Positions 41,930 to 49,854 of a stretch of 64,000 nt of DNA are shown here, in pieces (position 1 is the first letter of the stretch; every line of letters begins with the position of its first letter). The translations under genes were made by a program, and so were the position numbers. The stretch comes from Paenibacillus periandrae (GTDB taxonomy: Bacteria; Bacillota; Bacilli; Paenibacillales; NBRC-103111). The stretch covers positions 248,001 through 312,000 of the forward strand of contig NZ_JAJNMU010000002.1 in the NCBI RefSeq assembly GCF_022458865.1, given 5' to 3'. The notes beneath the pieces were generated by a model, which saw nothing but the letters and a program-made list of their open reading frames with translations, was not told where the DNA came from and did no database searches.

Positions 41930-43108
41930 TTACCCTCTGGACTTAAGTGTGGATGGGAAAGCTTCCAGTACACTGTGGATCGCCCCTATGATCCCTGCTT
42001 GATCTCCTAAAGAAGCTAGTTCAAGTCGTGGAACATAAGGCACCCAATCGGTTAACATTTGTAGAATTCTCTGTACCCCATTGTCGCCGATATGTATCAT
42101 TTCCCCACTAAGAATCAATAGTTCCGGATCCATCACACTTGCTATATTGGCAATTCCATAGGCCCAATGTTTATAAATGTCATCTAGAAGCAACCCCGCC
42201 TCAACATCTCCCGTATTCGCTTGATCCACAATCTGCTTGATAATACTTGCGCCTTCTTCAATAGACGGGAGGATGGTTCTGGCCTTTTCACGAATAGCAG
42301 GTACTGAATAGTTGTTCTCAAATACCCCGTATTCCTCATGACACCGATTGCCAACAGGACCAATTAGCATAAAGCCAATTTCACCGCTTGCTTCTCGGGT
42401 ACCTCGGAACAATTGTCCATCAATGACGATTCCGGCACCAATACCCGTACCCACATACATATAAACCAGATCGGAAACACCTTTACCTACACCTTTATGG
42501 AACTCGCCCATGGTCATTAAGTTAACATCGTTATCTATAATAACAGGCAAGCCCAGCCTGGCTTCGATTTCCTTCTGTACAGGCAAGCCCATCCACCCTG
42601 TGCTTGGTGAATAGCTAACCGTACCTTCTCTACGCTTTGTAATCCCCGGCAAACCCAAACCGATACCCAGTAGCCTGCTTTTATCAAATCCACTTTGGGC
42701 CAGTACGGTCGCAAGCCCTCTCTCAACGCTTTGAATGGCTCCTTCCCCATCCTTGGGTTGAGATAACCGCGCTGTGTATTGAAATAACAACTCCCCTTTT
42801 AAATCAGCAATCGCTAAATGGAGGATACTGCCTTCAAACACAGCACCTACTACACCGTAAGCCTGAAAATTGTATTCCAACAAAATTGGCTTCCTGCCGC
42901 CTTTAGACTCCCCGACCCCAACTTCACGAATTAATTTTTCTTGAATCATTTCATCAACCAATGCAGAAACACAAGGCCGACTTAACTCCGTCAGCTTGGC
43001 CAAGTCAGCCCGCGACATCCGTGTTCCTTCTTTTAACTGATGAAGAATGCCTTCGCGATTGATTTGTTTAACCAACTTGGTGTTACCCGTTTGACCGCGA
43101 CCAATCAA
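41930..43108 (-). CDS. ROK-family transcriptional regulator of the catabolic operon
   Basis: A 392-residue regulator: N-terminal winged helix (GILHQLKEGTRMSRADLAKLTELSRPCVSALVDEMIQ), then a ROK domain (GIGLGLPGIT, VIIDNDVNLMTMGEF, YVGTGIGAGIVIDGQL). The zinc motif is degenerate: the region after EIGFM reads GPVGNRCHEEYGVFE, keeping a single Cys and lacking the His. The start is TTG at 43108, ten bases after GGAGGTG. It is the first gene of the operon, so it is probably autoregulated through the palindrome at 43133-43147. The inducer is presumably the imported sugar or a derivative. Confidence 0.87.
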   Translation of the reverse strand: MIGRGQTGNTKLVKQINREGILHQLKEGTRMSRADLAKLTELSRPCVSALVDEMIQEKLIREVGVGESKGGRKPILLEYNFQAYGVVGAVFEGSILHLAIADLKGELLFQYTARLSQPKDGEGAIQSVERGLATVLAQSGFDKSRLLGIGLGLPGITKRREGTVSYSPSTGWMGLPVQKEIEARLGLPVIIDNDVNLMTMGEFHKGVGKGVSDLVYMYVGTGIGAGIVIDGQLFRGTREASGEIGFMLIGPVGNRCHEEYGVFENNYSVPAIREKARTILPSIEEGASIIKQIVDQANTGDVEAGLLLDDIYKHWAYGIANIASVMDPELLILSGEMIHIGDNGVQRILQMLTDWVPYVPRLELASLGDQAGIIGAIHSVLEAFPSTLKSRG

Positions 43109-43132
43109 TTGAATAGTTCACCTCCTTAATTA

Positions 43133-43147
43133 GTTAAAATGATTAAC
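43133..43147. promoter_or_regulatory. Candidate ROK operator
   Basis: Palindrome GTTAA-AATGA-TTAAC with flanking TTAG, resembling XylR/ROK-type operators, located between the -10 box and the ROK start codon, where binding would block transcription. Confidence 0.45.
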
Positions 43148-43163
43148 AAAGTATCTTAACTGG

Positions 43164-43193
43164 ATTATAATGTGAACGGTTACATTTTGTCAA
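43164..43193 (-). promoter_or_regulatory. Consensus sigma-A promoter of the catabolic operon
   Basis: On the minus strand a perfect TTGACA (43188-43193), 18-bp spacer and perfect TATAAT (43164-43169), about 55 bp before the ROK start codon. A cre site occupies the spacer. Confidence 0.85.
43171..43184 (-). promoter_or_regulatory. CcpA catabolite-response element (cre) inside the promoter
   Basis: TGTAACCGTTCACA matches the B. subtilis cre consensus TGWAANCGNTNWCA at every defined position. It lies between the -35 and -10 boxes, the classical position for CcpA repression, implying that the operon is shut off when preferred sugars are present. Confidence 0.75.
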
Positions 43194-43330
43194 TAGGTTT
43201 TTAGTATGTTTTGAGTTATATTTATGTTATTTTATTTAACATTAAAATGGTAAAATAAGGGGGTTTTTATTTATAAAATGAATAAATCAATAATATAATG
43301 TTAAGTTTTGAGTTTGGGTTCCTCGATTTT

Positions 43331-43359
43331 GTGTTATATAAATGTTATGTTTGTGTTAT
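43331..43359. repeat. Three 11-bp-phased RTGTTAT repeats in an AT-rich 320-bp intergenic region
   Basis: GTGTTAT (43331), ATGTTAT (43342) and GTGTTAT (43353) occur with exact 11-bp spacing; another ATGTTAT is at 43224. The whole region 43194-43515 is very AT-rich and has no gene. It lies about 155 bp upstream of the GNAT gene and about 140 bp upstream of the catabolic operon promoter. Confidence 0.6.
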
Positions 43360-43515
43360 TTCGTTTTGAATTTCTTCTGTGTTTATCGCTTATATACACT
43401 CTCCTCATTCACGGTGCAGCTCCAATATTGCATAAGAAAAAGCAAGATTTTACCCAGCACCAATGATACAATAACAGATAGTCCGGCTGCGCCAAGGCCG
43501 TATTAGGAGGCATTA

Positions 43516-43959
43516 TTGGTGGAAATCATAAAGGTCGTTTCTGTTGTACAATTAGCCCAGTGTCTTGAGATTCGAAATCAGGTTTTTGTCGAGGAACAGA
43601 AGGTTCCACAGGAGCTGGAAAACGATGAGTACGATGCATCACCAGATGCTTGTGACCATATACTATTGACGTATAACGGAGTCCCGGCAGGAACAGGACG
43701 TTGGATAGTCTATAACCAACAGACAGCCAAAATCCAACGCGTCGCTGTATTACCCGAGTTTCGTGGCAAGGGACTTGGCAAAGTATTGCTTCAAGGACTG
43801 GAAAAGCATGCGAGCTCGGCAGGGTATGCATGGTCTGTATTGGACAGTCAGTGTCATGCCGAGTCGTTTTACTCCCAGCTTGGATATAGCACGGTTTCGA
43901 AGCAACCCTTTGAAGACGCTGGTATCATGCACGTCCGTATGCAAAAAAAGATTGGATAA
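43516..43959 (+). CDS. GNAT-family N-acetyltransferase (ElaA-like)
   Basis: A 147-residue single-domain acetyltransferase. The N-terminus CLEIRNQVFVEEQKVPQELENDEYD is typical of the YjcF/ElaA subgroup, and the acetyl-CoA motif A is IQRVAVLPEFRGKGLGKVLL (QxxGxG/A type, about 73-92). Start is TTG at 43516 or GTG at 43519; AGGAGG lies five or eight bases upstream. Its stop codon is inside the terminator stem. Acceptor substrate unknown. Monocistronic. Confidence 0.87.
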   Translation: MVEIIKVVSVVQLAQCLEIRNQVFVEEQKVPQELENDEYDASPDACDHILLTYNGVPAGTGRWIVYNQQTAKIQRVAVLPEFRGKGLGKVLLQGLEKHASSAGYAWSVLDSQCHAESFYSQLGYSTVSKQPFEDAGIMHVRMQKKIG

Positions 43960-43975
43960 TCGTCCAATCTTTTTT
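43944..43975 (+). terminator. Terminator overlapping the GNAT stop codon
   Basis: AAAAAAGATTGGA (43944-43956) pairs with TCCAATCTTTTTT (43963-43975). The left arm encodes the last codons (Lys-Lys-Ile-Gly), so coding sequence and terminator overlap. Confidence 0.85.
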
Positions 43976-44004
43976 CTGTTAGTGCACAGAAAGGCTATGA
44001 AGCA

Positions 44005-45405
44005 TTATTGAGTAGGGAATCCTAATAATTTTGCGATTTTGCCAACCAGTTCCTGCTGTGAAATCATCATTTGGTGAATTTCGTCATATCGTTTGTTGCT
44101 TACTTCTTCATTTTTGATGTCCTGCTCTACAATATCCGTTACTTTTTCAGTAAGTGACTGTACCTCGCGACGCAGTTCCGCTACTTCCTCAGACATACCG
44201 TCGTACCGTTTATTCAGTGATTCTGTTGTGGCTATTAATTCATTTTTGATATCCTGCTCTACAATTTCGGTTACATTTTCTATAAGTGTCTTTATCTCGC
44301 TGCGCAGTTCTGTAACTTCTTCAGACATATCGTCATACCGTGTGTTTAGCGATTCTGCTGTGGTCAATAATTCATTTTTGATATCCTGCTCTACAATTTC
44401 AGTTACATTTTCTGTGAGTGTCTTTATCTCGCCGCGCAGTTCCGTAACATCCTCAGCCATACCGTCGTACCGTGTATTCAGCGATTCTGTTGTGGCTGTT
44501 AATTCATTTTTGATATCCCGTTCTACATTTTTGGTTACATTTTCTATGAGGGCCTTTATCTCGCTGCGCAGTTCCGTGAAATCCTCAGAAACACGCTCGT
44601 ACCGCGCGGTAAGAGTCTGCATAACATTACCCAGTGCTGTTATATGAACAGATACACTGTCATATCGCGCATCCTGAGATTCTGCAATGGAAATTAATTC
44701 GCTTTTGATATCTTGTTCAACAATTTCGGTTACGTTTTCGGTAAGAGTCTGTATCACGTTGCGAAGTTCGGCAACTTCTTCTGTCACTCCATCATAGCGT
44801 GTATTCAGCGATTCAATTTTGGATGTAATTTCATTCGTAACGTCTTTTTGTAAAATTTCATTTATTTTCCCTGTGAGTAGTTGGATTATACTACGCAGCT
44901 CTATGACTTCTTTATTTAACTGAACGTTTGAGTTATCAATAATTGGCGACAACAACGTGCCGTACTCCTTAGACGCTATAGTAACCTTTTGAACCAAATC
45001 CTGTAAATGATCTTTAACATCCCTGGGTTGTCTGTTAGCTTCTAATTTTTGTTTAAGTATCTCGACAACATTCCGTAGTTCCGTCGTTTCCTTACTCAAC
45101 TGCGTGTCGAGGTTGGGAATATTTGGCGTTTCAGCAGTTTCAGGCGTATCGCTTTCATTAATCTCAGTAACAGCCTGTTGGCGCATTTCCTGTAGATGTT
45201 CTTTTATATGCTTAATTGATTTATTGGCATCCCTCATCTTGGAAATGATCTCGAAAATATTTAGAGCTTCTTCTGTGTATCTGAGAGAACCATTCATAAC
45301 TACAGTCGGAAAATATTCACGATATTGATTTGACCAGCCAGTAACAGCAGTACGTGTTTTCCCAAGTTTATTGGCGATCTCAGAAAGCTTATAAGTTTTT
45401 TTCAT
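44005..45405 (-). CDS. MerR-like DNA-binding protein with long 44-residue coiled-coil repeats
   Basis: A 466-residue protein. Residues 1-75 resemble a MerR-type winged helix (YKLSEIANKLGKTRTAVTGW...GSLRYTEEALNIFEIISKMRD). Residues about 95-440 are a continuous charged coiled coil containing five or six units of the pattern NEL..TTESLNTRYD...EEVTELRSEIKTLIENVTEIVEQDIK. The repeat period is 44 residues (132 bp), equal to four hendecads. The C-terminus (HQMMISQQELVGKIAKLLGF) is amphipathic. It recalls RacA-like or DUF3967-type proteins that combine MerR-like heads with coiled coils, but identity is not established. Single gene with a strong start context (MKKTYKLSE). Possible nucleoid or polar scaffolding protein. 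Confidence 0.78.
   Translation of the reverse strand: MKKTYKLSEIANKLGKTRTAVTGWSNQYREYFPTVVMNGSLRYTEEALNIFEIISKMRDANKSIKHIKEHLQEMRQQAVTEINESDTPETAETPNIPNLDTQLSKETTELRNVVEILKQKLEANRQPRDVKDHLQDLVQKVTIASKEYGTLLSPIIDNSNVQLNKEVIELRSIIQLLTGKINEILQKDVTNEITSKIESLNTRYDGVTEEVAELRNVIQTLTENVTEIVEQDIKSELISIAESQDARYDSVSVHITALGNVMQTLTARYERVSEDFTELRSEIKALIENVTKNVERDIKNELTATTESLNTRYDGMAEDVTELRGEIKTLTENVTEIVEQDIKNELLTTAESLNTRYDDMSEEVTELRSEIKTLIENVTEIVEQDIKNELIATTESLNKRYDGMSEEVAELRREVQSLTEKVTDIVEQDIKNEEVSNKRYDEIHQMMISQQELVGKIAKLLGFPTQ
44100..44850. repeat. 132-bp coding tandem repeats
   Basis: Equivalent points (TTCATTTTTGAT or variants) occur at 44107, 44239, 44371, 44503, 44698 and 44830: three exact 132-bp steps, one of 195 bp (132 plus 63) and one of 132 bp. 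The central copies are nearly identical, indicating recent amplification; the 63-bp insert is half a unit (21 residues). Confidence 0.85.
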
Positions 45406-45549
45406 TGTATGCTTCTTCGTCCTTTCTTCTTTAAATCATTTTTGTCGGTCCATTAGGCTATAGCTGTTTCATTTTATTCAGGACACTATCTAAATGACAA
45501 TGAATGAGGAAAATAACACCTCGTATATTTATCACAAACCAAAGAGCCC

Positions 45550-45603
45550 TCTTATGTATCATTCCTCTGGAGGAAAGGCACATAAGAAGGCTTATAGGAT
45601 CAG
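45550..45603. repeat. Hairpin plus dispersed repeat copy 2, downstream of tatA
   Basis: TCTTATGT (45550-45557) pairs with ACATAAGA (45580-45587), with an inner CCTCTGGAGG hairpin. The segment 45581-45603 is identical to 31051-31073. It follows tatA on the minus strand and may form its 3' end, although there is only a weak T-run. Confidence 0.65.
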
Positions 45604-45673
45604 ATCGTTTGCGTTAAAATGAATTCACGTTCAAATCGTGATTTCCCCAAGCTGGATCAGCTCGATAATTAGA

Positions 45674-45880
45674 TTAAAGCGGCTTAGCGGACAAATCCTT
45701 CTCTGCTTTTGGCTCTGGTTCTTCTTTAGTTTCGGATACTAGCTCTCTGGCTGATGCTTTAAATTCATGAAGCGTACGGCCGACGGCCCGACCCAGCTCC
45801 GGCAATTTGGAAGGTCCGAATAAAATGAGTATGACGACAAGAATCATGATAAGTCCTGGAATACCAATATTTTGCAGCAT
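45674..45880 (-). CDS. tatA: Twin-arginine translocase subunit TatA
   Basis: A 68-residue pore-forming component of the Tat pathway. A single N-terminal membrane helix ([18 protein letters not shown]) is followed by the hinge [10 protein letters not shown] and an amphipathic helix ([17 protein letters not shown]), then an acidic/Lys tail. AAGGAG lies nine bases before the ATG. It is 29 bp downstream of the exported RidA gene and in the same operon as a Tat-signal amine oxidase; tatC is in the divergent operon. This gives a dedicated TatAC pair beside its cargo, as in B. subtilis PhoD/TatAdCd. Confidence 0.95.
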   Translation of the reverse strand: MLQNIGIPGLIMILVVILILFGPSKLPELGRAVGRTLHEFKASARELVSETKEEPEPKAEKDLSAKPL

Positions 45881-45909
45881 ATGACATCACTCCTTATATC
45901 ATAGATAGA

Positions 45910-46470
45910 TTAATTTTGATTATGTTTTTTAGGATATACAGCGACTGCTTCAACTTCAATTAACCAATCCTCATTAACAAGGCTCGCAACACCGACCGTT
46001 GAGCGTGCCGTTTTTACCGGATTGTCCGGTTTATTGAAAAACTCGGCATAGGCTTCATTCCAGCCCGCATAATCAAATTTGTTATCTTTGCTCTTATCAG
46101 CCGTTAAATATGCCCGAAGGTATATAACATCGTTCATGGTCAAGCCTTTCTCCGCGAGCTGCTTCTCAAAATTTTTGAATACCCCAATAGCTTGTGTCTT
46201 CGTATCGCCATAACGCTCATATACGGTTGCTCCATCTTTATTTAATAAAGGAGGAACGGTGCCGCTGGTATACAGGTAAGCAGCTCCGGCAGGGACGGAA
46301 ACTCCACTGGAAATGGCCGACGTTGCACTTCCATAAAATTCAGACTCATAAATCGGCTCCGCATTTATTTTATTTGGCTTGTCCGGCTCGTCTGCTGCAA
46401 AAGCCGTGATACTAATCACACCCGACATAACAGCAAGCAGCAGCATAGATCTCATATTTTTCTTTAGCAT
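45910..46470 (-). CDS. Exported RidA (YjgF/YER057c/UK114) family protein
   Basis: About 186 residues. An N-terminal signal peptide (KKNMRSMLLLAVMSGVISITAFAA) precedes a RidA domain (YESEFYGSATSAISSGVSVPAGAAYLYTSG..., TKTQAIGVFKNFEKQLAEKGL, DVIYLRAYL, ARSTVGVASL, WLIEVEAVAVYP). Cytosolic RidA proteins hydrolyse reactive enamine and imine intermediates. An extracellular version beside an exported amine oxidase would quench the imines the oxidase makes and release ammonia. The ATG at 46470 has AAAAGGAG 12 bases upstream. It lies 38 bp after the oxidase gene and 29 bp before tatA. Confidence 0.85.
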   Translation of the reverse strand: MLKKNMRSMLLLAVMSGVISITAFAADEPDKPNKINAEPIYESEFYGSATSAISSGVSVPAGAAYLYTSGTVPPLLNKDGATVYERYGDTKTQAIGVFKNFEKQLAEKGLTMNDVIYLRAYLTADKSKDNKFDYAGWNEAYAEFFNKPDNPVKTARSTVGVASLVNEDWLIEVEAVAVYPKKHNQN

Positions 46471-46508
46471 AAGTTCACTGATCTCCTTTTCTGTTCGATA
46501 ATGATTCA

Positions 46509-48116
46509 CTAAGCCTTCAATACACGCTGGTGGAGCTCGGTAACAACTTTTCGCGCCGACTCAATTCCGCCAGCCATCCAAGCTGTAATGTAGCTCATGT
46601 GCTCCCCGGCCAGATAAATCCTCCCGTCTGGCTTGCACAGTGTCTGATAATGGGTTTTCCGGTCATCTTCCGTATAAGCAGCCCATCCACCCTGGTTGTA
46701 CTTAATATTTTTCCAATGGATGGAGAACGAGGTTTCAAACTCTTTATAATATTGCGGGTGAATTTTGGCGCCTGTACTTAGTGCATATTGCTCACGCTGC
46801 GCAAGAGTCAATGCACCTAATCGGTCTGCAGCAGCTCCGTTTGCATAGTAGGCAAGCAAAATTCCCTTCTGAGCGTTGTATCCGGTTGGAGGATAGTAGA
46901 TCGAGGCCACATCGGTATTGGTTACCGTAGTACCTCCATATAGCTGCTCATCTGTTTCCCAGAAGCGACGTTTGAACTGGATGCCCATCTTACCTGCAGA
47001 GGCATAATTGATGCTGGAGATCGCTTTCTGCATTTCCGGTGAGAAGTCTGCCGGAATATTGCGAAGCACTGGCAATGGAATCGTACAAATACAAAAATCA
47101 CCAGTGATTTCTTTTATTGCCCCGGTATCTCTGTTCTTGTAAACAACCCGGACTCCGCTGTCGTCCTGACGAATTTCACTAACCTCAGCGTGGAATACCA
47201 TGTTATGACCGACGCGTTTCTCGAATGCTTGCGGGATTTTGTCCATGCCGCCAACCGGATGGAACATCATCATTTGTTGGTCATAGCCATACTCACTGGA
47301 GAAGAAGTTGCCAAATCCAGAGCTAATGATCGCGTTCACATCGAACGGGTCACGGATGACTCCGGCATCGAGCTTGCCGCCCGGCTCTGATTGATAACCT
47401 CCCCGGGAGGAGCCTTTGTAGAACAAGTCAGCATTGAGGTCGCCCTCGCGCTTCAAATACGCAACAAGTTTCTCTTTTTCCTCAGCATTCAACGGCAAAT
47501 CAAGTGCATTCTGATTGACTGCTTTGGCCAGCATTTCAGAGACATAACCTCTAACGTCTGCTTTCACTGCACGCTTTCTGAATTTCTGCCCGGATAATGC
47601 ACCAACATTTTCGCTATAGTAATAACCATGATCGTTCACATTGTTAAATGGTTCTATGGGAATGCCGAATTTACGTATGTACTCCATCGTTACATGGAAC
47701 TGTGGGATACGCATAGGCCCTGCATTCAGGTACATGTGCTCTCCGCTATCAAAGCGTGCAACCTGCTTCACACCGCCAATCTCTGTAACCGTTGTACCTT
47801 TCCTTACAGACCAGATTCTTCCCCCGGAGCGAGAACGCGCTTCAAGAATCGTACAATCGTACCCTGCCTCCTCCAGCTCATAAGCTGCTGTCATCCCGGC
47901 AATTCCACCACCAAGAATGATGACCCGCTTGCCGTTACGATTCGTTAAGGATAAATCGTTTCTACTCGGCGGCGTATACTCTGCTGCTTTCATTGTTTCA
48001 GGAGAAAATAATCCCATCGTTCCCATTACACTGAATAAAGCAGCTGATCCTCCGATTTTACCGACAGTAGTCAAGAACTGTCTCCGTGTAATCTCATTTG
48101 GCCCTTTGTTTTCCAT
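46509..48116 (-). CDS. Tat-exported FAD-dependent amine oxidase
   Basis: About 535 residues. The N-terminus carries a twin-arginine signal, EITRRQFLTTVGKIGG followed by a hydrophobic stretch (SAALFSVMGTMGLF). The FAD-binding Rossmann motif is VIILGGGIAGMTAAYELEEAGYDCTILEA, then GGRIWSVRKG, and the C-terminal FAD motif is GRIYLAGEHMSYITAWMAGGIESA. This is the layout of L-amino-acid or monoamine oxidases, which yield ammonia and hydrogen peroxide. The ATG at 48116 has AGGAGAG seven bases upstream. It is first gene of the oxidase-ridA-tatA operon, divergent from a TnrA-like regulator and tatC, and a perfect TnrA box lies 77 bp upstream of the start. Confidence 0.9.
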   Translation of the reverse strand: MENKGPNEITRRQFLTTVGKIGGSAALFSVMGTMGLFSPETMKAAEYTPPSRNDLSLTNRNGKRVIILGGGIAGMTAAYELEEAGYDCTILEARSRSGGRIWSVRKGTTVTEIGGVKQVARFDSGEHMYLNAGPMRIPQFHVTMEYIRKFGIPIEPFNNVNDHGYYYSENVGALSGQKFRKRAVKADVRGYVSEMLAKAVNQNALDLPLNAEEKEKLVAYLKREGDLNADLFYKGSSRGGYQSEPGGKLDAGVIRDPFDVNAIISSGFGNFFSSEYGYDQQMMMFHPVGGMDKIPQAFEKRVGHNMVFHAEVSEIRQDDSGVRVVYKNRDTGAIKEITGDFCICTIPLPVLRNIPADFSPEMQKAISSINYASAGKMGIQFKRRFWETDEQLYGGTTVTNTDVASIYYPPTGYNAQKGILLAYYANGAAADRLGALTLAQREQYALSTGAKIHPQYYKEFETSFSIHWKNIKYNQGGWAAYTEDDRKTHYQTLCKPDGRIYLAGEHMSYITAWMAGGIESARKVVTELHQRVLKA

Positions 48117-48192
48117 CTTAACACTCTCCTGTTCAGCTATCATTGAATCTGAAAATAACCATACCAAATTTTAAAACATGTGCATTAGTTTG

Positions 48193-48209
48193 TGTAAGTA
48201 AATCTAACA
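48193..48209. promoter_or_regulatory. TnrA/GlnR-type box
   Basis: TGTAAGTAAATCTAACA fits TGTNAN7TNACA exactly. Two degenerate relatives with wrong spacing, TGTAA-N6-TGACA (about 48290-48305) and TGTGA-N8-TTACA (about 48352-48369), lie in the same divergent promoter region. Confidence 0.7.
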
Positions 48210-48387
48210 CAGTTTTTTGACTCACTATCAAAATTAGGTAGTTTTTACCATGAAAAAAGAATTTACAATTGATATCATATTGGAAATGATGTAAGTTTAG
48301 TGACAATACAACCCTTTTCATTGATTACTTCATGCAAAAAAAGGATTTAATGTGACGTAAATATTACATTTTATGGAGGTTGTTAGT

Positions 48388-48633
48388 ATGAAGGAAAAAG
48401 TGATGGGAATTGGAGTGGTATGTGAATTAACAGGACTTTCCGAACGGCAAATTCGGTATTATGAGGAAAGGCAGCTGATTAGTCCTGATCGAACTCAGGG
48501 ACGTACGCGCAAATACTCGTTCGAGGATGTGGAGAGGATTAAAGAAATACAGCAGAAGATGATGGAAGGCTTCAATACTTTCGAAATCAGACAGTTGGCT
48601 GCAAAAGGCCGGTTGAAACTCAAATACAGCTGA
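48388..48633 (+). CDS. TnrA/GlnR-like MerR-family nitrogen regulator (short form)
   Basis: An 81-residue winged-helix regulator. The sequence [21 protein letters not shown] followed by [14 protein letters not shown] closely follows TnrA, with the same DNA-recognition region as GlnR. It ends after the wing and dimer helix (KGRLKLKYS) and lacks the longer C-terminal glutamine-synthetase-binding tail of TnrA. The ATG at 48388 is used because TGGAGG lies eight bases upstream; an upstream ATG overlaps this site. It is 20 bp before tatC, forming an operon, and is divergent from the amine oxidase operon with a TnrA box between. Confidence 0.88.
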   Translation: MKEKVMGIGVVCELTGLSERQIRYYEERQLISPDRTQGRTRKYSFEDVERIKEIQQKMMEGFNTFEIRQLAAKGRLKLKYS

Positions 48634-48653
48634 ATAAGAAAGGGAGATATCTG

Positions 48654-49394
48654 ATGAACGAGCCTAACGCAATGACATTCCTTGGTCATGTAGGAGAACT
48701 GCGCAAACGAATCCTTCTTGTTGTAGCTGTAGTCGTTATAGCGATGATAGCCGGCTTATTTATAGCTCCGCAAATTTTGCATTATTTAAAAAGCATGCCT
48801 CCCGCCTCCGACATGGTCTGGAATGTGTTCTCTCCGTGGGATAGCGCAAAAATTTATATGAGCGTAGCACTGGCTTTCTCCATTGTCGTTTCATTGCCTT
48901 ATATCCTTTATCAAATTTGGGCTTTCGTCAAAAAGGGTTTGAGACCCGTTGAGCAGGATGCGGCATTTTTATACATACCTTTCGCATTTATCTCTTTTAT
49001 TATTGGGCTTAGCTTTTCGTATTTTATTGTGTTTCCGATGAGCCTTGCCTTCACCACAAGCATTACCAAAAACCTGGGGTTCTCTGAAACCTACGGTGTT
49101 TATCAATACTTTTCTTTTATGTTTAATATCATTTTGCCTGTTTCCCTTGCGTTTGAGCTTCCCATCATCGTGATGTTTCTGACCAAGCTGGGAGTGTTGA
49201 ATCCTAAACGGCTGAATGCTTTACGCCGTCATGCTTATCTGATTCTGGTCATTACGGCCAGCTTGATTTCACCTCCGGAAATTATTTCTCATCTTATGGT
49301 CTTTGTTCCACTTGTTTTATTGTATGAGATCAGTATCGTGCTCTCTGGTGTCGTCTACCGTCGTAAGCATCAAAAAGTTTTTGCCAGTGGGTGA
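48654..49394 (+). CDS. tatC: Twin-arginine translocase subunit TatC
   Basis: A 246-residue six-helix membrane receptor for Tat signal peptides. The conserved opening FLGHVGELRKRILLV, the cytosolic loop FVKKGLRPVEQ, the FSYFIVFPMSLAFT helix and the QYFSFMFNIILPVSLAFELPI segment are all typical. AAGGGAG lies seven bases before the ATG. It is co-directional with the TnrA-like gene and divergent from the operon that holds tatA and the Tat substrate. Confidence 0.96.
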   Translation: MNEPNAMTFLGHVGELRKRILLVVAVVVIAMIAGLFIAPQILHYLKSMPPASDMVWNVFSPWDSAKIYMSVALAFSIVVSLPYILYQIWAFVKKGLRPVEQDAAFLYIPFAFISFIIGLSFSYFIVFPMSLAFTTSITKNLGFSETYGVYQYFSFMFNIILPVSLAFELPIIVMFLTKLGVLNPKRLNALRRHAYLILVITASLISPPEIISHLMVFVPLVLLYEISIVLSGVVYRRKHQKVFASG

Positions 49395-49502
49395 AATTAG
49401 TGAGTGGAAGGAATACGCGTAGGTCTGGAGAACGACTACAAGGCAGCTACTCATGTAGCTACCTTGGTGGTTGTGGACTGAATTTCGATCAATGATATGA
49501 CC

Positions 49503-49817
49503 TCAGAAAGCATTTTGCATTTTACCTATCTGACCAAGTACTATAGTAAGAATACCAATTAAAATAACAAGTATAATGGGCGAAAGCAAGAAAAATATGA
49601 CCACTTTTTCTTCCAAAAACATTTTAGCGAATGATGGTATAAGTAAAGAAACTATTAATAATATAGCTACAAATCCAGAACATACTATCCACCATAATAT
49701 GAATGAGTTATGGTATAAAAATAAAATCCCCGTGATCCATACTGTAAGAAAAATATAAGAGATTATCAATCTAAGTCTACGTTTCTTTCTTATCGGTTGA
49801 TTGTCAGATATTTTCAT
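49503..49817 (-). CDS. Small membrane protein of unknown family, paralogue 2
   Basis: A 104-residue protein with three predicted membrane segments (about 17-36, 40-62, 73-98). It begins MKISDNQPIRKKRRLRLIISYIF, almost the same as the gene 38 bp upstream (MKLNNNQPLRKKRRVRLTIAYIY). GGGGGAGATTT precedes the ATG. The positive Lys/Arg cluster before the first helix predicts an inside N-terminus. No domain recognised. Confidence 0.7.
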   Translation of the reverse strand: MKISDNQPIRKKRRLRLIISYIFLTVWITGILFLYHNSFILWWIVCSGFVAILLIVSLLIPSFAKMFLEEKVVIFFLLSPIILVILIGILTIVLGQIGKMQNAF

Positions 49818-49854
49818 AAATCTCCCCCAGTTTTATTCATTAAAATATATCAAC

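Noticed and set aside
44100..44850. Possible CRISPR-like regular repeats
   Set aside because: The 132-bp period lies in frame inside a coiled-coil gene, with no spacer-like variable segments and no cas genes.
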